From Nitrosomonas eutropha (lineage in GTDB: Bacteria > Pseudomonadota > Gammaproteobacteria > Burkholderiales > Nitrosomonadaceae): 64,000 nucleotides of DNA. The stretch is taken from positions 1-64,000 of the forward strand of contig NZ_QICQ01000007.1 of assembly GCF_003201195.1 (NCBI RefSeq), given 5' to 3'. Below are positions 27,589 through 35,269 of the stretch, piece by piece; the stretch's first letter is position 1; the number at the start of each line of letters is the position of its first letter. The translations under genes were made by a program, and so were the position numbers. The notes below the pieces were generated by a model. It saw only the letters and a program-made list of their open reading frames with translations, did no database searches and was not told where the DNA came from.

Positions 27589-28067
27589 TTCACTATCGCA
27601 GCGGCCAGCAGCGCTGCTCCTATGATGGCGAGGATTCCTGGCTCAGCTACATGTTTATATTTATCAGCACATGGTTTGCCCGGCTTCTTTAACACCTGCT
27701 TGTATGCTGGTGCTGGCCAGTACAGTACTGGTGGTGATTGCCCTGTCATGCTTTGTTCTGCCCAACGCAGGGCAGGGTATCCATTGATTCCATATGGATT
27801 AGCAGGATCTGGCAGAAGATCATCCGTCATGATGATTTCCCCGTCCTTGCCATATTCATGGCCTGCCGGGAAGAGTTCGCTGTAATCCATTCCAAAGGCA
27901 ACGTAATCAAGCTCGTCATCCAGGATGCATATATTTCCGCCATCAGCATCTAGCTTCTTACTAAGATCAGGTGCTGCTGCAACTGCGAAGATCAGATAAG
28001 CGATGCCGGCAAGCAGGGTGATGATGGTTACCACTTCGGCGTATTGGGTGAGTGTGCGAGTAGTCAC
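27585..28067 (-). CDS. Hypothetical phage membrane protein
   Basis: The 160-residue protein has a hydrophobic helix near residues 13-33 and another at the C-terminal end (ILAIIGAALLAAAIVK), with an acidic, Pro-rich domain between that should lie outside. The GTG at 28065-28067 overlaps the upstream stop (GTGA) and has AGGTGGAAG upstream; a GTG nine codons earlier is less likely. It belongs to no recognised family. It could be a superinfection-exclusion protein, but nothing in the sequence proves this. Confidence 0.65.
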   Translation of the reverse strand: MTTRTLTQYAEVVTIITLLAGIAYLIFAVAAAPDLSKKLDADGGNICILDDELDYVAFGMDYSELFPAGHEYGKDGEIIMTDDLLPDPANPYGINGYPALRWAEQSMTGQSPPVLYWPAPAYKQVLKKPGKPCADKYKHVAEPGILAIIGAALLAAAIVK

Positions 28068-28348
28068 TCTTCCACCTTCATCTTCACCAGCCACAGGTTG
28101 CCGTCCGAATTTGAGAAACCCTTATAAAGAGTATTCGTGATGGGCGACCGCCCTATATTGATCAGCGGGATAAGCATGTTTACTGTCCTAACGAAGTCAT
28201 CTACATCAACGCCGAATTTTTCCCAGAATGAGAGCCATAATTTGTATTCATATGTTCCATCTACATCAATGAATGCATCCAGCTCTTCCCCCAGAAGAAA
28301 CGCGGCTAGCTCCTCAATTTCCAAATCATCAGCTTTGAACTTGGTCAT
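28064..28348 (-). CDS. Hypothetical early phage protein
   Basis: The 94-residue acidic protein (FKADDLEIEELAAFLLGEEL near the start) has no recognised domain. It overlaps both neighbours by 4 bases (ATGA and GTGA), which supports it as a real member of the leftward operon. Confidence 0.65.
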   Translation of the reverse strand: MTKFKADDLEIEELAAFLLGEELDAFIDVDGTYEYKLWLSFWEKFGVDVDDFVRTVNMLIPLINIGRSPITNTLYKGFSNSDGNLWLVKMKVEE

Positions 28349-28500
28349 GCCACCTCCATTCCGGCTGCGGTGATCTTTTTTGCGAGCGATAGCGCTACGT
28401 GGCTGATCACGTTATTTGCCACATCTAGTACCAGCACGATGGTTACTGCCAGTACAGCAGCGATGGCCAAGTCGATCAGGAATATTCTTAGTTTGCTCAT
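28345..28500 (-). CDS. Small single-TM phage protein, 51 residues
   Basis: The ATG at 28498-28500 opens a frame with one hydrophobic helix (LIDLAIAAVLAVTIVLVLDV) and a short amphipathic tail. It is coupled at both ends: its start overlaps the upstream stop and its stop overlaps the downstream start. No family was recognised. Confidence 0.6.
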   Translation of the reverse strand: MSKLRIFLIDLAIAAVLAVTIVLVLDVANNVISHVALSLAKKITAAGMEVA

Positions 28501-28670
28501 GCTCTGCTCCCCTTATTTTTGTTTGCTGTTACTTTCACCGCTGTACCAGGGCAGAAGCGCACAAAGGCATCTGATGCAGCGTCCACAGTGGATCTGAATA
28601 ACCCGGTGTAGGCATGTCTGTAACCGTTGTGCTGACGTACCTGCACGTGGCAGGGGATGAGTGGTTTCAT
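28497..28670 (-). CDS. Small conserved-looking early phage protein, 57 residues
   Basis: The ATG at 28668-28670 has AGGAGCC 6-12 bases upstream and is the first gene after the PL-like promoter. The product (MKPLIPCHVQVRQHNGYRH, then YTGLFRSTVDAASDAFVRF) resembles a type of small phage protein with a GLFxST...DA pattern. Function unknown. Confidence 0.65.
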   Translation of the reverse strand: MKPLIPCHVQVRQHNGYRHAYTGLFRSTVDAASDAFVRFCPGTAVKVTANKNKGSRA

Positions 28671-28697
28671 GGGGGCTCCTTGTTTAAATGTGAATCT

Positions 28698-28726
28698 ATT
28701 ACACTATATGGTGTAATAAAAGTCAA
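28698..28726 (-). promoter_or_regulatory. PL-like promoter of the leftward early operon
   Basis: On the minus strand, TTGACT (28721-28726), a 17-bp spacer and TGTAAT (28698-28703) give a good promoter, with the start near 28691. Both operators below overlap it, so the repressor should block it. Confidence 0.75.
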
Positions 28727-28739
28727 CACCAAATGGTGC
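28699..28739. promoter_or_regulatory. Two repressor operators at PL
   Basis: TTACACTATATGGTGTAA (28699-28716) and ACACCAAATGGTGC (28726-28739) are palindromes of the same type as the three sites at 36376-36443. They lie 25 bp apart, one in the spacer and -10 and one against the -35. Confidence 0.75.
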
Positions 28740-28827
28740 TAATTCCCACAAATCCCCACAAAGCCGAACGCCCACAGAAGGAGATCCCACGAGGGGTGCC
28801 CAGTCTCTTCAGTTGAAGAAGGGATGG

Positions 28828-28870
28828 GTCGTTAACGATTTATGGTCAAAGGTTTGGCCAAGTTAACGAC
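28828..28870 (+). promoter_or_regulatory. Stem-loop in the leader of the 28888 gene
   Basis: GTCGTTAAC (28828-28836) pairs with GTTAACGAC (28862-28870), and TGGTCA pairs with TGGCCA inside it. The structure ends 17 bp before the gene. It could be an operator (dyad) or an RNA element. Confidence 0.5.
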
Positions 28871-28887
28871 TAGAAGGGAATGCGATT

Positions 28888-29787
28888 ATGGAGTTAGTAG
28901 TAAATCAGCAAATTTACTATTCGAATAAGAAGCTTATTCCGATTGAGGATGTTGCAGAATCACTGCTGGCTCTGGAAGGGGTGATACGTCATTCCCCGGA
29001 AGTTTTAGAAGCTCTTTTTCCTGGTGTAAAAATTAGTGCTGTAGATATTTATATCAAAGCGTTAAAGTCCGATAGCCTTTGGGAAGATGTTGTAGTCAAG
29101 TTCATATTTGGAAGCCAAGATAAACTTGACCTATTTATTGAGAATGCGCGCGAACGATTGGGGATGAATAAAATTTCAAACGATGGATTATTGTCAGTAA
29201 TTATTATTTTGCTTATTTTTGTTGGTTACTCTTATCTACTTAATAGAGATCAGACAGTAACTCAACAGCAGAGAGATACCATTGAGGCAAACAATAATAC
29301 GATTATTAACATAGGAGCAGGCATGGTAGATATAACTGCTGAAGAGTTCAGAATCCTTATTGATGGTGCGGTAAAAGATAAAGAGAAATTGGCAAAAGAT
29401 GCTGTTCGTATAGTTAAACCGGCGAAACTAGATCCAGAAGCTTCCATAACTTTTAATGATAATCAGGCGCTACAAATTCTCCCGGAAACTGTCAGGGCTA
29501 TGCCAGGTTATGTTTCCGATCTGGAAGATGAAGAATTTATAGAAGACTTTCCGAGTCTTGAAATGGAAGTGCGTGCGACTGATCTTGATAGCACGAAACG
29601 CGGATGGGCTGTTGTGATGCCGGAGATCAGTGAAGAACGTGTAAAACTTCACCTGGATTCCACGATAGATCGGCGCAAACTTCACGAAAAAGACAGATTT
29701 AAGGGGTCTGCTACAGTTATATTTAAACTCGATAAGAAATATAAAAAACTACCAAAGCTCGTTCTTCTACGAGAAATCATTGAATAA
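28888..29787 (+). CDS. Hypothetical single-TM protein, prophage accessory gene
   Basis: The 299-residue protein has a soluble N-terminal domain (1-100), one clear membrane helix (LLSVIIILLIFVGYSYLL, about 102-120) and a charged C-terminal domain rich in Asp/Glu/Lys, with VVMPEISEERVKLHL near 250. No family was recognised. GAAGGGAATGCG precedes the ATG. It is the only plus-strand gene between PL and the repressor, so it has its own promoter and may be expressed in the lysogen. It could be a host-conversion or defence gene, judged only by position. Confidence 0.75.
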   Translation: MELVVNQQIYYSNKKLIPIEDVAESLLALEGVIRHSPEVLEALFPGVKISAVDIYIKALKSDSLWEDVVVKFIFGSQDKLDLFIENARERLGMNKISNDGLLSVIIILLIFVGYSYLLNRDQTVTQQQRDTIEANNNTIINIGAGMVDITAEEFRILIDGAVKDKEKLAKDAVRIVKPAKLDPEASITFNDNQALQILPETVRAMPGYVSDLEDEEFIEDFPSLEMEVRATDLDSTKRGWAVVMPEISEERVKLHLDSTIDRRKLHEKDRFKGSATVIFKLDKKYKKLPKLVLLREIIE

Positions 29788-30045
29788 ATTGCATCAGCAC
29801 ATCTAGTAACTATCTGTTGGGCCGCGTTGATCTCGAAACCATAAAAACTAAATACCCCTTACCCAGCATCCATGGTTATCCCATTGTTTTTATTAATGAA
29901 TTAATAAGATAGATTTATCGGAAGGAATCTTTCATGCTTGAGTATTTGAGTCAAGATGGCAGACGAGATAGTTAATAGAAGGCCAGTGGGATGTGTAGGG
30001 TGTAGTCCTGAGGATGGTTTGATTAGCGATGAAATGAAAGGCCCT

Positions 30046-30073
30046 ACCATTCCGAGGGTATCCTCGGGATGGT
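30046..30073 (+). other. Near-perfect hairpin
   Basis: ACCATTCCGAGG and CCTCGGGATGGT pair over 12 bp (one G-T pair) around a 4-nt loop, 13 bp ahead of a terminator. Together they could be the 3' end of a small RNA or of the 28888 mRNA. Confidence 0.5.
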
Positions 30074-30085
30074 GGATAACAGAAA

Positions 30086-30112
30086 GCCCGCACTAGGCGG
30101 GCCTTGTTATTT
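30086..30112 (+). terminator. Intrinsic terminator after the 28888 gene
   Basis: GCCCGC (30086-30091), a 5-nt loop and GCGGGC (30097-30102) are followed by CTTGTTATTT. It is placed to end the plus-strand transcript of the 28888 gene. Confidence 0.65.
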
Positions 30113-30232
30113 GTTAAGTGGGGGAGGGAACGAGCCGTTAGCTATTCTTTATAGGCATGCAGGTTTATTAATTAAGTAGAAAGATTTAGCTTGAGTACTA
30201 AACATATGTTGACTATAATTGATTCCAACACG

Positions 30233-30268
30233 GCCCACCCAGCAGCACCAGGGGTGGGTTTTCTTTTT
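30233..30268 (+). terminator. Intrinsic terminator
   Basis: CCCACCC pairs with GGGTGGG across AGCAGCACCAG and is followed by TTTTCTTTTT. The transcript it would end is not obvious; it directly precedes the Abi-like fragment. Confidence 0.6.
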
Positions 30269-30272
30269 CCTG

Positions 30273-30360
30273 GCTATATCAACGTACAACAAGCCCTATC
30301 TTACTTTTGAGCAGCAACTGGATTTGCTGAAGAGTCGGGGATTGTCCCTGAGAAATATGG
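30273..30360 (+). pseudogene. Abi_2-type (AbiD/F-like) N-terminal fragment
   Basis: The plus frame reads YNKPYLTFEQQLDLLKSRGL, which looks like the opening of Abi_2 family abortive-infection proteins. After this the similarity stops and the frame ends at 30413. There is no ATG start or ribosome site, and a terminator lies just upstream. It is best seen as the leftover of a deleted phage-defence gene. Confidence 0.5.
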
Positions 30361-30409
30361 GATTCCCGGATGGATGGGATACCCACCCCTTATGGATGCG
30401 TAAAAAAAT

Positions 30410-30904
30410 TTAACCCGCCTTCCTCTGCTTGAATTTATTCTTCCGCCATAACCACGGTGGCACCCGTTCATTGTCTGGCAACTTCCACAGTCCGCGACGA
30501 TTAAGCCTTGCTTCGTGCTCGAGGCTGTAGAGCAACAGATCGTTCGCATATTGCGGATATACCCAGGCTGCACCACGCTTTACCATCTCGGCATTGATGT
30601 TCACTCTATTCACATACACGCGTCCGACTTTGCGCTTGTAGCGATCGGTAGCTTCCACTTCGATAGTAGCGGTCTTGCCGAAAGCAAGATCTGATAATTC
30701 CTGTTTGGCTTTGGTGCCGTAGGGTTGTTTCGATTCCGGGGTGTCTATCCCGGCCATGCGAATCTTAATCTGTTTCTTGCTGCTATCGAGTATGGTTAGC
30801 GTATCGCCATCAGAGATTGCCACGACACGGCCAGTGAGCTGCTCTGCCTGCAAGGGCAGGGCGACAATGAATATCGCCAGGAAGAGGATCTTTTTGAGGT
30901 TCAT
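30410..30904 (-). CDS. Secreted thermonuclease-like (SNase) protein
   Basis: The 164-residue protein has a signal peptide (MNLKKILFLAIFIVALPLQA) and a staphylococcal-nuclease OB-fold. Key residues are VVAISDGDTLTI, KIRMAGIDTPE (Arg and Asp), and RKVGRVYVN with the second active-site Arg. Such enzymes cleave DNA/RNA with Ca2+. The ATG at 30902-30904 overlaps the upstream stop. In a prophage it could degrade extracellular or incoming DNA in the periplasm. Confidence 0.88.
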   Translation of the reverse strand: MNLKKILFLAIFIVALPLQAEQLTGRVVAISDGDTLTILDSSKKQIKIRMAGIDTPESKQPYGTKAKQELSDLAFGKTATIEVEATDRYKRKVGRVYVNRVNINAEMVKRGAAWVYPQYANDLLLYSLEHEARLNRRGLWKLPDNERVPPWLWRKNKFKQRKAG

Positions 30905-31098
30905 GAGATAGGTGTGAAATATATCCAGTATACCCACATGCAAATTGCTGTAACTATTCCGAATATTGCTTTGCGCTGTTGAGTTGTTCTGCCGATCATC
31001 ATTGCAAGGGGAATAGCAATGGCTGCGGTGATTATGAATGCGGTAATAAATGAGTGCACCCAGGGGGAAATTATTTCTGCGATATTTAATTTTGTCAT
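30901..31098 (-). CDS. Small two-TM membrane protein
   Basis: The 65-residue protein has two hydrophobic helices (FITAFIITAAIAIPLAMMI and AIFGIVTAICMWVYWIYF) separated by a short basic loop. It starts at ATG 31096-31098 and overlaps the SNase gene start (ATGA), so the two are co-translated. No family is recognised. It might be an immunity or secretion partner of the nuclease, which is a guess from the coupling. Confidence 0.6.
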   Translation of the reverse strand: MTKLNIAEIISPWVHSFITAFIITAAIAIPLAMMIGRTTQQRKAIFGIVTAICMWVYWIYFTPIS

Positions 31099-31344
31099 CC
31101 ACTTGTATCGGTAGTGGCTATGCTGATCTTTAAGTGTTTTTACTACAAGCAATGCAAATCAGCAGGGTGTATACGATTTCATACTTATCCCCGAAAACCT
31201 TGAGTGATTCTGTGGATAACTGCTTTAAGGTACTGGTTGCGCAGGAAAGATGGGGATGGTTAATGATTGATCAAACTACTCTCCGCTTTTAACAACGCTG
31301 CCTGCAACAAATGCTGCAATGAGCTCAGTATCTTCATCAAGCAA

Positions 31345-31677
31345 TCAACAACGCCCCTTTTTTGCTTGACCAGGAGGGCAATGATATCCAGGGTTTATAT
31401 TGCCTGGATAAACATTATTGCTCGGGTAAATCGGGTATCCATGTTGAGGGTAATTATCATGTTGATGATGGTCTGGTTTTGTAGTGATTGCAGTACCCGC
31501 TGACGCTCCCAAGGCACCCCCTATAATTGCGCCGCTACGACCACCAAGCTCATTTCCCAGCGCAGCTCCAGCAGCTCCTCCGATTGCCCCGCCAACGGCC
31601 GCATCCAGGGTGGAGTTATCAGCGCCAGCTTCCATGGCAACAACTACTAGTATCGGTAAGAAGTATTTTAAATTCAT
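31345..31677 (-). CDS. Glycine-zipper (YMGG-like) exported protein
   Basis: The 110-residue product has a signal peptide, then a glycine-zipper hairpin (AVGGAIGGAAGAALGNELGG and SGAIIGGALGASAGTAI) and a His/Pro/Tyr-rich tail. Two Cys lie near the C-terminus. Glycine-zipper proteins insert in membranes and occur as outer-membrane or periplasmic proteins. It sits alone in the accessory region; the ATG at 31675-31677 fits the signal peptide. Confidence 0.7.
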   Translation of the reverse strand: MNLKYFLPILVVVAMEAGADNSTLDAAVGGAIGGAAGAALGNELGGRSGAIIGGALGASAGTAITTKPDHHQHDNYPQHGYPIYPSNNVYPGNINPGYHCPPGQAKKGRC

Positions 31678-31909
31678 GTGTTTGTCCCAAAAAGTTAACA
31701 ATACAAGATATGTTTGACACTCAACTGATCAAAGGTAGAACGCTGGTTGGCCAAACCAAGAAGAGTGAGGATAGGGAGCAGACTCTACAATGCTATGTGT
31801 ATTTGTACAATAACCTGTTGCTACAGTAGCACTGCAGAGTAAAACGAAGTGGGATGTAGTAGGTAGATATGATCATCAAAACTAGAACACCCCTAATACA
31901 AGCAAGGCA
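31678..31909. other. Intergenic, nothing seen
   Basis: No gene, repeat or terminator was recognised in this stretch. Confidence 0.5.
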
Positions 31910-32338
31910 TTATTTACAGTTTGGACTATCGACCAATTGACCATTGCAGTTTGTAACTTGGTTTTGATAACCGCTATAGCTGATAGTAGAAGGGGTTTTT
32001 GACCAGCTACCATCACTTTTTTGACAAGTTGCGGTCAGTTTGTTATTAGCTATAGACGCATCCTTGCAAGTTCTTGCAAAAGAGCCGGTGGCACCCGTGC
32101 ATACCAAGTTGCCATCGACATTGCTGACGTTTCCTACGCAAGAAGTTGCAAACGGTAGTTCAGTATTATTTTTTGAGCCATTGAAGCGGGTACAGCTTGC
32201 GGTCAATGTTTCCCCATTCAGAGCAATATTTGTGCAGGTCTTCTGGTACGACCCTTCAGGATTCGCTGCAAAAGCAGATGCTTGAAACGCAAATGACAGA
32301 AGAAATAAAGTGACTACCGAAATGATGTTTCTAATCAT
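31910..32338 (-). CDS. Secreted cyanovirin-N-like (CVNH) lectin
   Basis: The 142-residue protein has a signal peptide (ending AFAA) and two tandem CVNH-type repeats: GSYQKTCTNIALNGETLTA then SCTRFNG, and GSFARTCKDASIANNKLTA then CQKSDGSW. CVNH proteins bind mannose-type sugars. GAGG lies about 11 bases ahead of the ATG at 32336-32338. In a prophage, a secreted sugar-binding protein may coat cell-surface glycans and change phage adsorption or biofilm; this role is inferred. Confidence 0.82.
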   Translation of the reverse strand: MIRNIISVVTLFLLSFAFQASAFAANPEGSYQKTCTNIALNGETLTASCTRFNGSKNNTELPFATSCVGNVSNVDGNLVCTGATGSFARTCKDASIANNKLTATCQKSDGSWSKTPSTISYSGYQNQVTNCNGQLVDSPNCK

Positions 32339-32745
32339 TATAAAACCTCGATTAAATTTAGTTATGAAAAGAACTCTAATATGAGGCTGACTAACAAACC
32401 TCATCCATCGTAGCGGATGAATTTAAATTTACTTTAGAAGAATTTTATATTTTGAATTGCTACAAGTTGCAAACAATAGGTGGGGGGGAGATCAGTCGTG
32501 GATGTGGGATGTAGAATTTAGCTTTTATAAAGGTAACGCCGAAAAAATTTTGCTTAAGTTCGTTGAGGCTCTGTCGTTAACTGTACCTCATCTTTTGAAG
32601 TCTTTTGCCCGCCGTCACTGGCGGGTTTTTTATGGGGAGTCAGAATTCCTCGCTTGGCTTTCTACTTTGTATCTCATATATTGAGTTTTGTGCTACACAA
32701 CATGCGTTGTATCACTTTCATGCACTTCAAAATACTTTTCTGCCT
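32339..32745. other. Intergenic region, candidate plus-strand RNA
   Basis: No convincing gene is present. A strong plus-strand terminator ends at 32631, although both flanking genes are on the minus strand. A short plus-strand RNA, perhaps starting between 32400 and 32500, is therefore possible. No clear promoter was identified. Confidence 0.45.
32608..32631 (+). terminator. Intrinsic terminator on the plus strand
   Basis: CCCGCC (32608-32613) pairs with GGCGGG (32620-32625) and is followed by TTTTTT. No plus-strand gene precedes it. Confidence 0.8.
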
Positions 32746-33156
32746 TCAGCCATATTTGAATATTTTTAGCATGATGTGTGTTACTCGTATGAATGTGAAT
32801 AATGAACATACAGCAACCCATATCCATAGCACAGAGAAATAGTATTTCGATGTGTCAATGAAAAATCCAGTAATATTTAAACTACAAAATAAAAGATTGA
32901 CCCAAATTGCTGTAGCTATATATGAGACTAGATCATGGATATAGCCACTTTTCTTTAAATCATCAATTATTGGCGATCTCATACTCATAAGAATCGCTTT
33001 GCTTGTTGCAAGAAATCCGACAAATATTCCAGATACTGTGAGAGTGGAAGATAAAATTGAATCTTTTTCAGGGAATGGAGCACCTATTTGCAGCCAGAAG
33101 AAAGAGAAAATGGCGGCAAAGATGAATGGATAAGTTCTTTCAAATAGAAGTGCCAT
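32746..33156 (-). CDS. Four-TM membrane protein of accessory operon
   Basis: The 136-residue protein has four predicted helices (near 8-25, 38-58, 74-98, 105-128). Short basic loops such as MSMRSPIIDDLKKSG lie between. No family was recognised. It is the last gene of the leftward operon 35281-32746, 4 bp after the 182-residue membrane protein. The low GC content matches its operon neighbours. Confidence 0.7.
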   Translation of the reverse strand: MALLFERTYPFIFAAIFSFFWLQIGAPFPEKDSILSSTLTVSGIFVGFLATSKAILMSMRSPIIDDLKKSGYIHDLVSYIATAIWVNLLFCSLNITGFFIDTSKYYFSVLWIWVAVCSLFTFIRVTHIMLKIFKYG

Positions 33157-33160
33157 TATT

Positions 33161-33709
33161 TCATTCTAATTTGCCGTGTGCATAAGCTGTTGCATTAATT
33201 TTATCCAGATAATTCCGAGAACATTTCATGAATTTCTCCAAATTCATCCTGAGAAAAATAAAAGAAACCAGCGGCACTACAACAGTGATCACTAACACCG
33301 GAGAAGACATTATTAGATGACGAATGACGTGATAATTCATTTTCACGTAATAGGATTTTATTAGTTGTTTTTGTGTTTCTGTATTCTTAGCAACTGTTTC
33401 TTCAAGTTTATTACTGAATGTGGTGGGGATTTTTGCTTTCTTCACAAAAAATGTTAAGAAAATAGCCTGCCAGATGTTCAGTTTGTGCCCGAATTGAATG
33501 AACCCATTCATAGATGAACGTAGCATCATATAAGATGGATCATTGAATCCAATTTTCCCGTTCCGGGCATCATCAAATAATTGATCACGCAGGATAAACA
33601 TCTTTTGCCTGAATGAATCAATATAATAATCAGGGAAAAGCCACAGGATTAACCCAAGCAATATTAATATCGTGGCGAGTGAAAACAATCCAATTATTTC
33701 ATTCATCAT
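33161..33709 (-). CDS. Two-TM membrane protein of accessory operon
   Basis: The 182-residue protein has an N-terminal helix (residues 6-25) and a second near 133-153 (SSPVLVITVVVPLVSFIFL). Between them lies a soluble domain of about 100 residues with Lys-rich helices. No family was recognised. Its start overlaps the upstream stop (ATGA at 33706-33709), so translation is coupled. Confidence 0.7.
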   Translation of the reverse strand: MMNEIIGLFSLATILILLGLILWLFPDYYIDSFRQKMFILRDQLFDDARNGKIGFNDPSYMMLRSSMNGFIQFGHKLNIWQAIFLTFFVKKAKIPTTFSNKLEETVAKNTETQKQLIKSYYVKMNYHVIRHLIMSSPVLVITVVVPLVSFIFLRMNLEKFMKCSRNYLDKINATAYAHGKLE

Positions 33710-34110
33710 CTATCCTCCAGTCTGGTATCTCCTCGTTTTGTGAGGTTGCTGGAAGATCGGTTTTGATCTACATCTTTTTCAAGTTCCGTAATCCTGGTTT
33801 GCAGCCTCTCAATCGTATCTTTTCTTAATTTTCTTTGGAGAAATCCGTAAATAGTCCCTCCAACTCCAACTAAAGCCATTAATTTTGATAAAAGCTCCAG
33901 CTCAAACAGTACGCTGATCGCTATATCGGCAGATGTGTTTTTGCCTGAAATCGATATTATCGAAAGGTACACATAGTATGTGACAAATGCAATGACACTC
34001 CATTTGATGAGGTATGTTATCAACTGCACACATACATCTAATATTTTAGATAACTTCAGAAAGGATAGTTCAGCTTCCCGCATGTTCTTGCTTTTACTTT
34101 TTTGCTGCAT
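33706..34110 (-). CDS. Two-TM protein with C-terminal coiled coil
   Basis: The 134-residue protein has helices near 26-53 and 65-88 and a C-terminal coiled coil (ERLQTRITELEKDVDQN), ending in a polar tail. The coiled coil suggests self-assembly or binding to the protease or partner membrane proteins. It is coupled to the next gene. The start may be ATG 34108-34110 or ATG 34081-34083; neither has a strong ribosome site. Confidence 0.65.
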   Translation of the reverse strand: MQQKSKSKNMREAELSFLKLSKILDVCVQLITYLIKWSVIAFVTYYVYLSIISISGKNTSADIAISVLFELELLSKLMALVGVGGTIYGFLQRKLRKDTIERLQTRITELEKDVDQNRSSSNLTKRGDTRLEDR

Positions 34111-34146
34111 ATCCGATGTTTTATTTCTTTGCTGAATTTTTTCTGA

Positions 34147-34326
34147 TTAAACCTTGTCATCCATTGCTGATAGCAGGAGGCATGCTGTCGATTTAGATTG
34201 GGATGAGCTATTACCAGCTCCCTCATTGTCTTGAGAGTGTCTTGGATCTGTTATATGTGATACATACCGAGATTGATTCAATTTTATAGACTTGAATAGA
34301 TCTTTATTGACTTGAGCATGAATCAT
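34147..34326 (-). CDS. Possible small ORF between protease and membrane genes
   Basis: A frame of 59 codons (from ATG 34324-34326) overlaps the protease stop by about 20 bases and is polar and Ser/Gln-rich, ending AMDDKV. Longer starts up to 34419 overlap the protease gene further. No family was recognised and the ribosome site is weak, so it is uncertain. Confidence 0.35.
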   Translation of the reverse strand: MIHAQVNKDLFKSIKLNQSRYVSHITDPRHSQDNEGAGNSSSQSKSTACLLLSAMDDKV

Positions 34327-35269
34327 TTTGCTTGTCGCTCTTGCCTTCATATTTTGAAGATTCATCAATTCCTTCACTTCCTGTTTTGATTCCTGACTCA
34401 TTAATTGTTTCAGTCTCATTGGCTCCCTCTGCTATCGGTTCAGCTTCCTTTTCCAGGATTTCTAGAAAATTGCAAACTATTGGGTTTTCTGAATATGGAA
34501 CGTTTGGCAATAATCCAAGCGCCCATTTATATAACTCTATTGTTGTGGCGTCTGGCTTTTCAACACTTTTGAAGAGGGTGGAGGCTTCCTTTCTATCAAT
34601 CACAAATCCATGTGATGGGTAGCCACTAACCAATCGAATTAATGAATCTGACGCTAGTGAATTAGTTACTTTATTTAACCGCCGCCCATAATCAAAAGCT
34701 ATTTGAACGGCTCTTTGGTGCTCACCAAGAGTTACCGGATCTATTTTTGCGGCAATAGGTGCAATAAACCCATCTGCAAGTTTTGTGGCGATATCAGCTG
34801 CAAGTTTTGTTGTCAGTCCACTACCCCCGCGTATATCCATCAGATAGTTCCTAAATGAGACAAGTATCTGATTTTCTAGTGCGTTAATAGCTTGGATAAT
34901 ATTTAGGCCAGACATATTTTCAAATATTTCATCCGGCTTTGATAATTGTATATCTAACGGCCCTAGTTCACCTCTATCTCCAAAAATTAATTTGTGAGCC
35001 CCAATACATACAAGTGTTCCTGCAGACTTGCAAGCATCCGGTATCAGGATTTCAACTTTTTCAAAATGATGATTTAAAGCTCGTGCAATTCGATAGGCGG
35101 CATCAGGATCTCCACCATAAGTTACAAGTACTAGACAAATTTTTATTTTCTCATGCGGAATACTTTCTAAGACATTAGATATTTTCTTGTATCCCTCTCT
35201 GTTGATTCCACCGTAATATAGAACTACATCTCCCTCATATTTATCTAAAACTTCCTTTGTAATCATCAT
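34304..35269 (-). CDS. SDH/SppA-type serine protease (ClpP fold) of accessory operon
   Basis: The protein (about 321 residues) has a crotonase/ClpP-like protease domain. VTYGGDPDAAYRIARAL, then CKSAGTLVCIGAHKLIFGD with the likely nucleophile Ser (near 82), and RGELGPLDIQ match the SDH_protease/SppA-like family. The C-terminal third (after 200) is helical, followed by a disordered acidic tail. There is no signal peptide, so it should be cytoplasmic and may act at the membrane with its partners. Two close ATGs (35267-35269 and 35264-35266) and one at 35279-35281 are possible starts; GAGA precedes the second group. It is the first gene of a 4-5 gene operon. Confidence 0.82.
   Translation of the reverse strand: MMITKEVLDKYEGDVVLYYGGINREGYKKISNVLESIPHEKIKICLVLVTYGGDPDAAYRIARALNHHFEKVEILIPDACKSAGTLVCIGAHKLIFGDRGELGPLDIQLSKPDEIFENMSGLNIIQAINALENQILVSFRNYLMDIRGGSGLTTKLAADIATKLADGFIAPIAAKIDPVTLGEHQRAVQIAFDYGRRLNKVTNSLASDSLIRLVSGYPSHGFVIDRKEASTLFKSVEKPDATTIELYKWALGLLPNVPYSENPIVCNFLEILEKEAEPIAEGANETETINESGIKTGSEGIDESSKYEGKSDKQNDSCSSQ

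Larger units (their letters stand above)
29788..30409. other. Accessory-region gap with hairpins and gene remnants
   Basis: A 46-codon frame starts at ATG 29956 (MADEIVNRRPVGCVGCSPED, stop 30094-30096) and runs into the terminator; it has no clear ribosome site and is doubtful. A near-perfect hairpin lies at 30046-30073 and terminators at 30086-30107 and 30233-30265. The stretch 30273-30360 encodes the start of an Abi-like protein that is not continued. Confidence 0.5.

Noticed and set aside
30219-30413. A 64-codon frame starting with TTG
   Set aside because: It reads through a terminator hairpin; only the Abi-like part is meaningful, so it is listed as a fragment.
32457-32684. A 75-codon plus-strand frame
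   Set aside because: It runs through the terminator at 32608-32631 and has no ribosome site or family.
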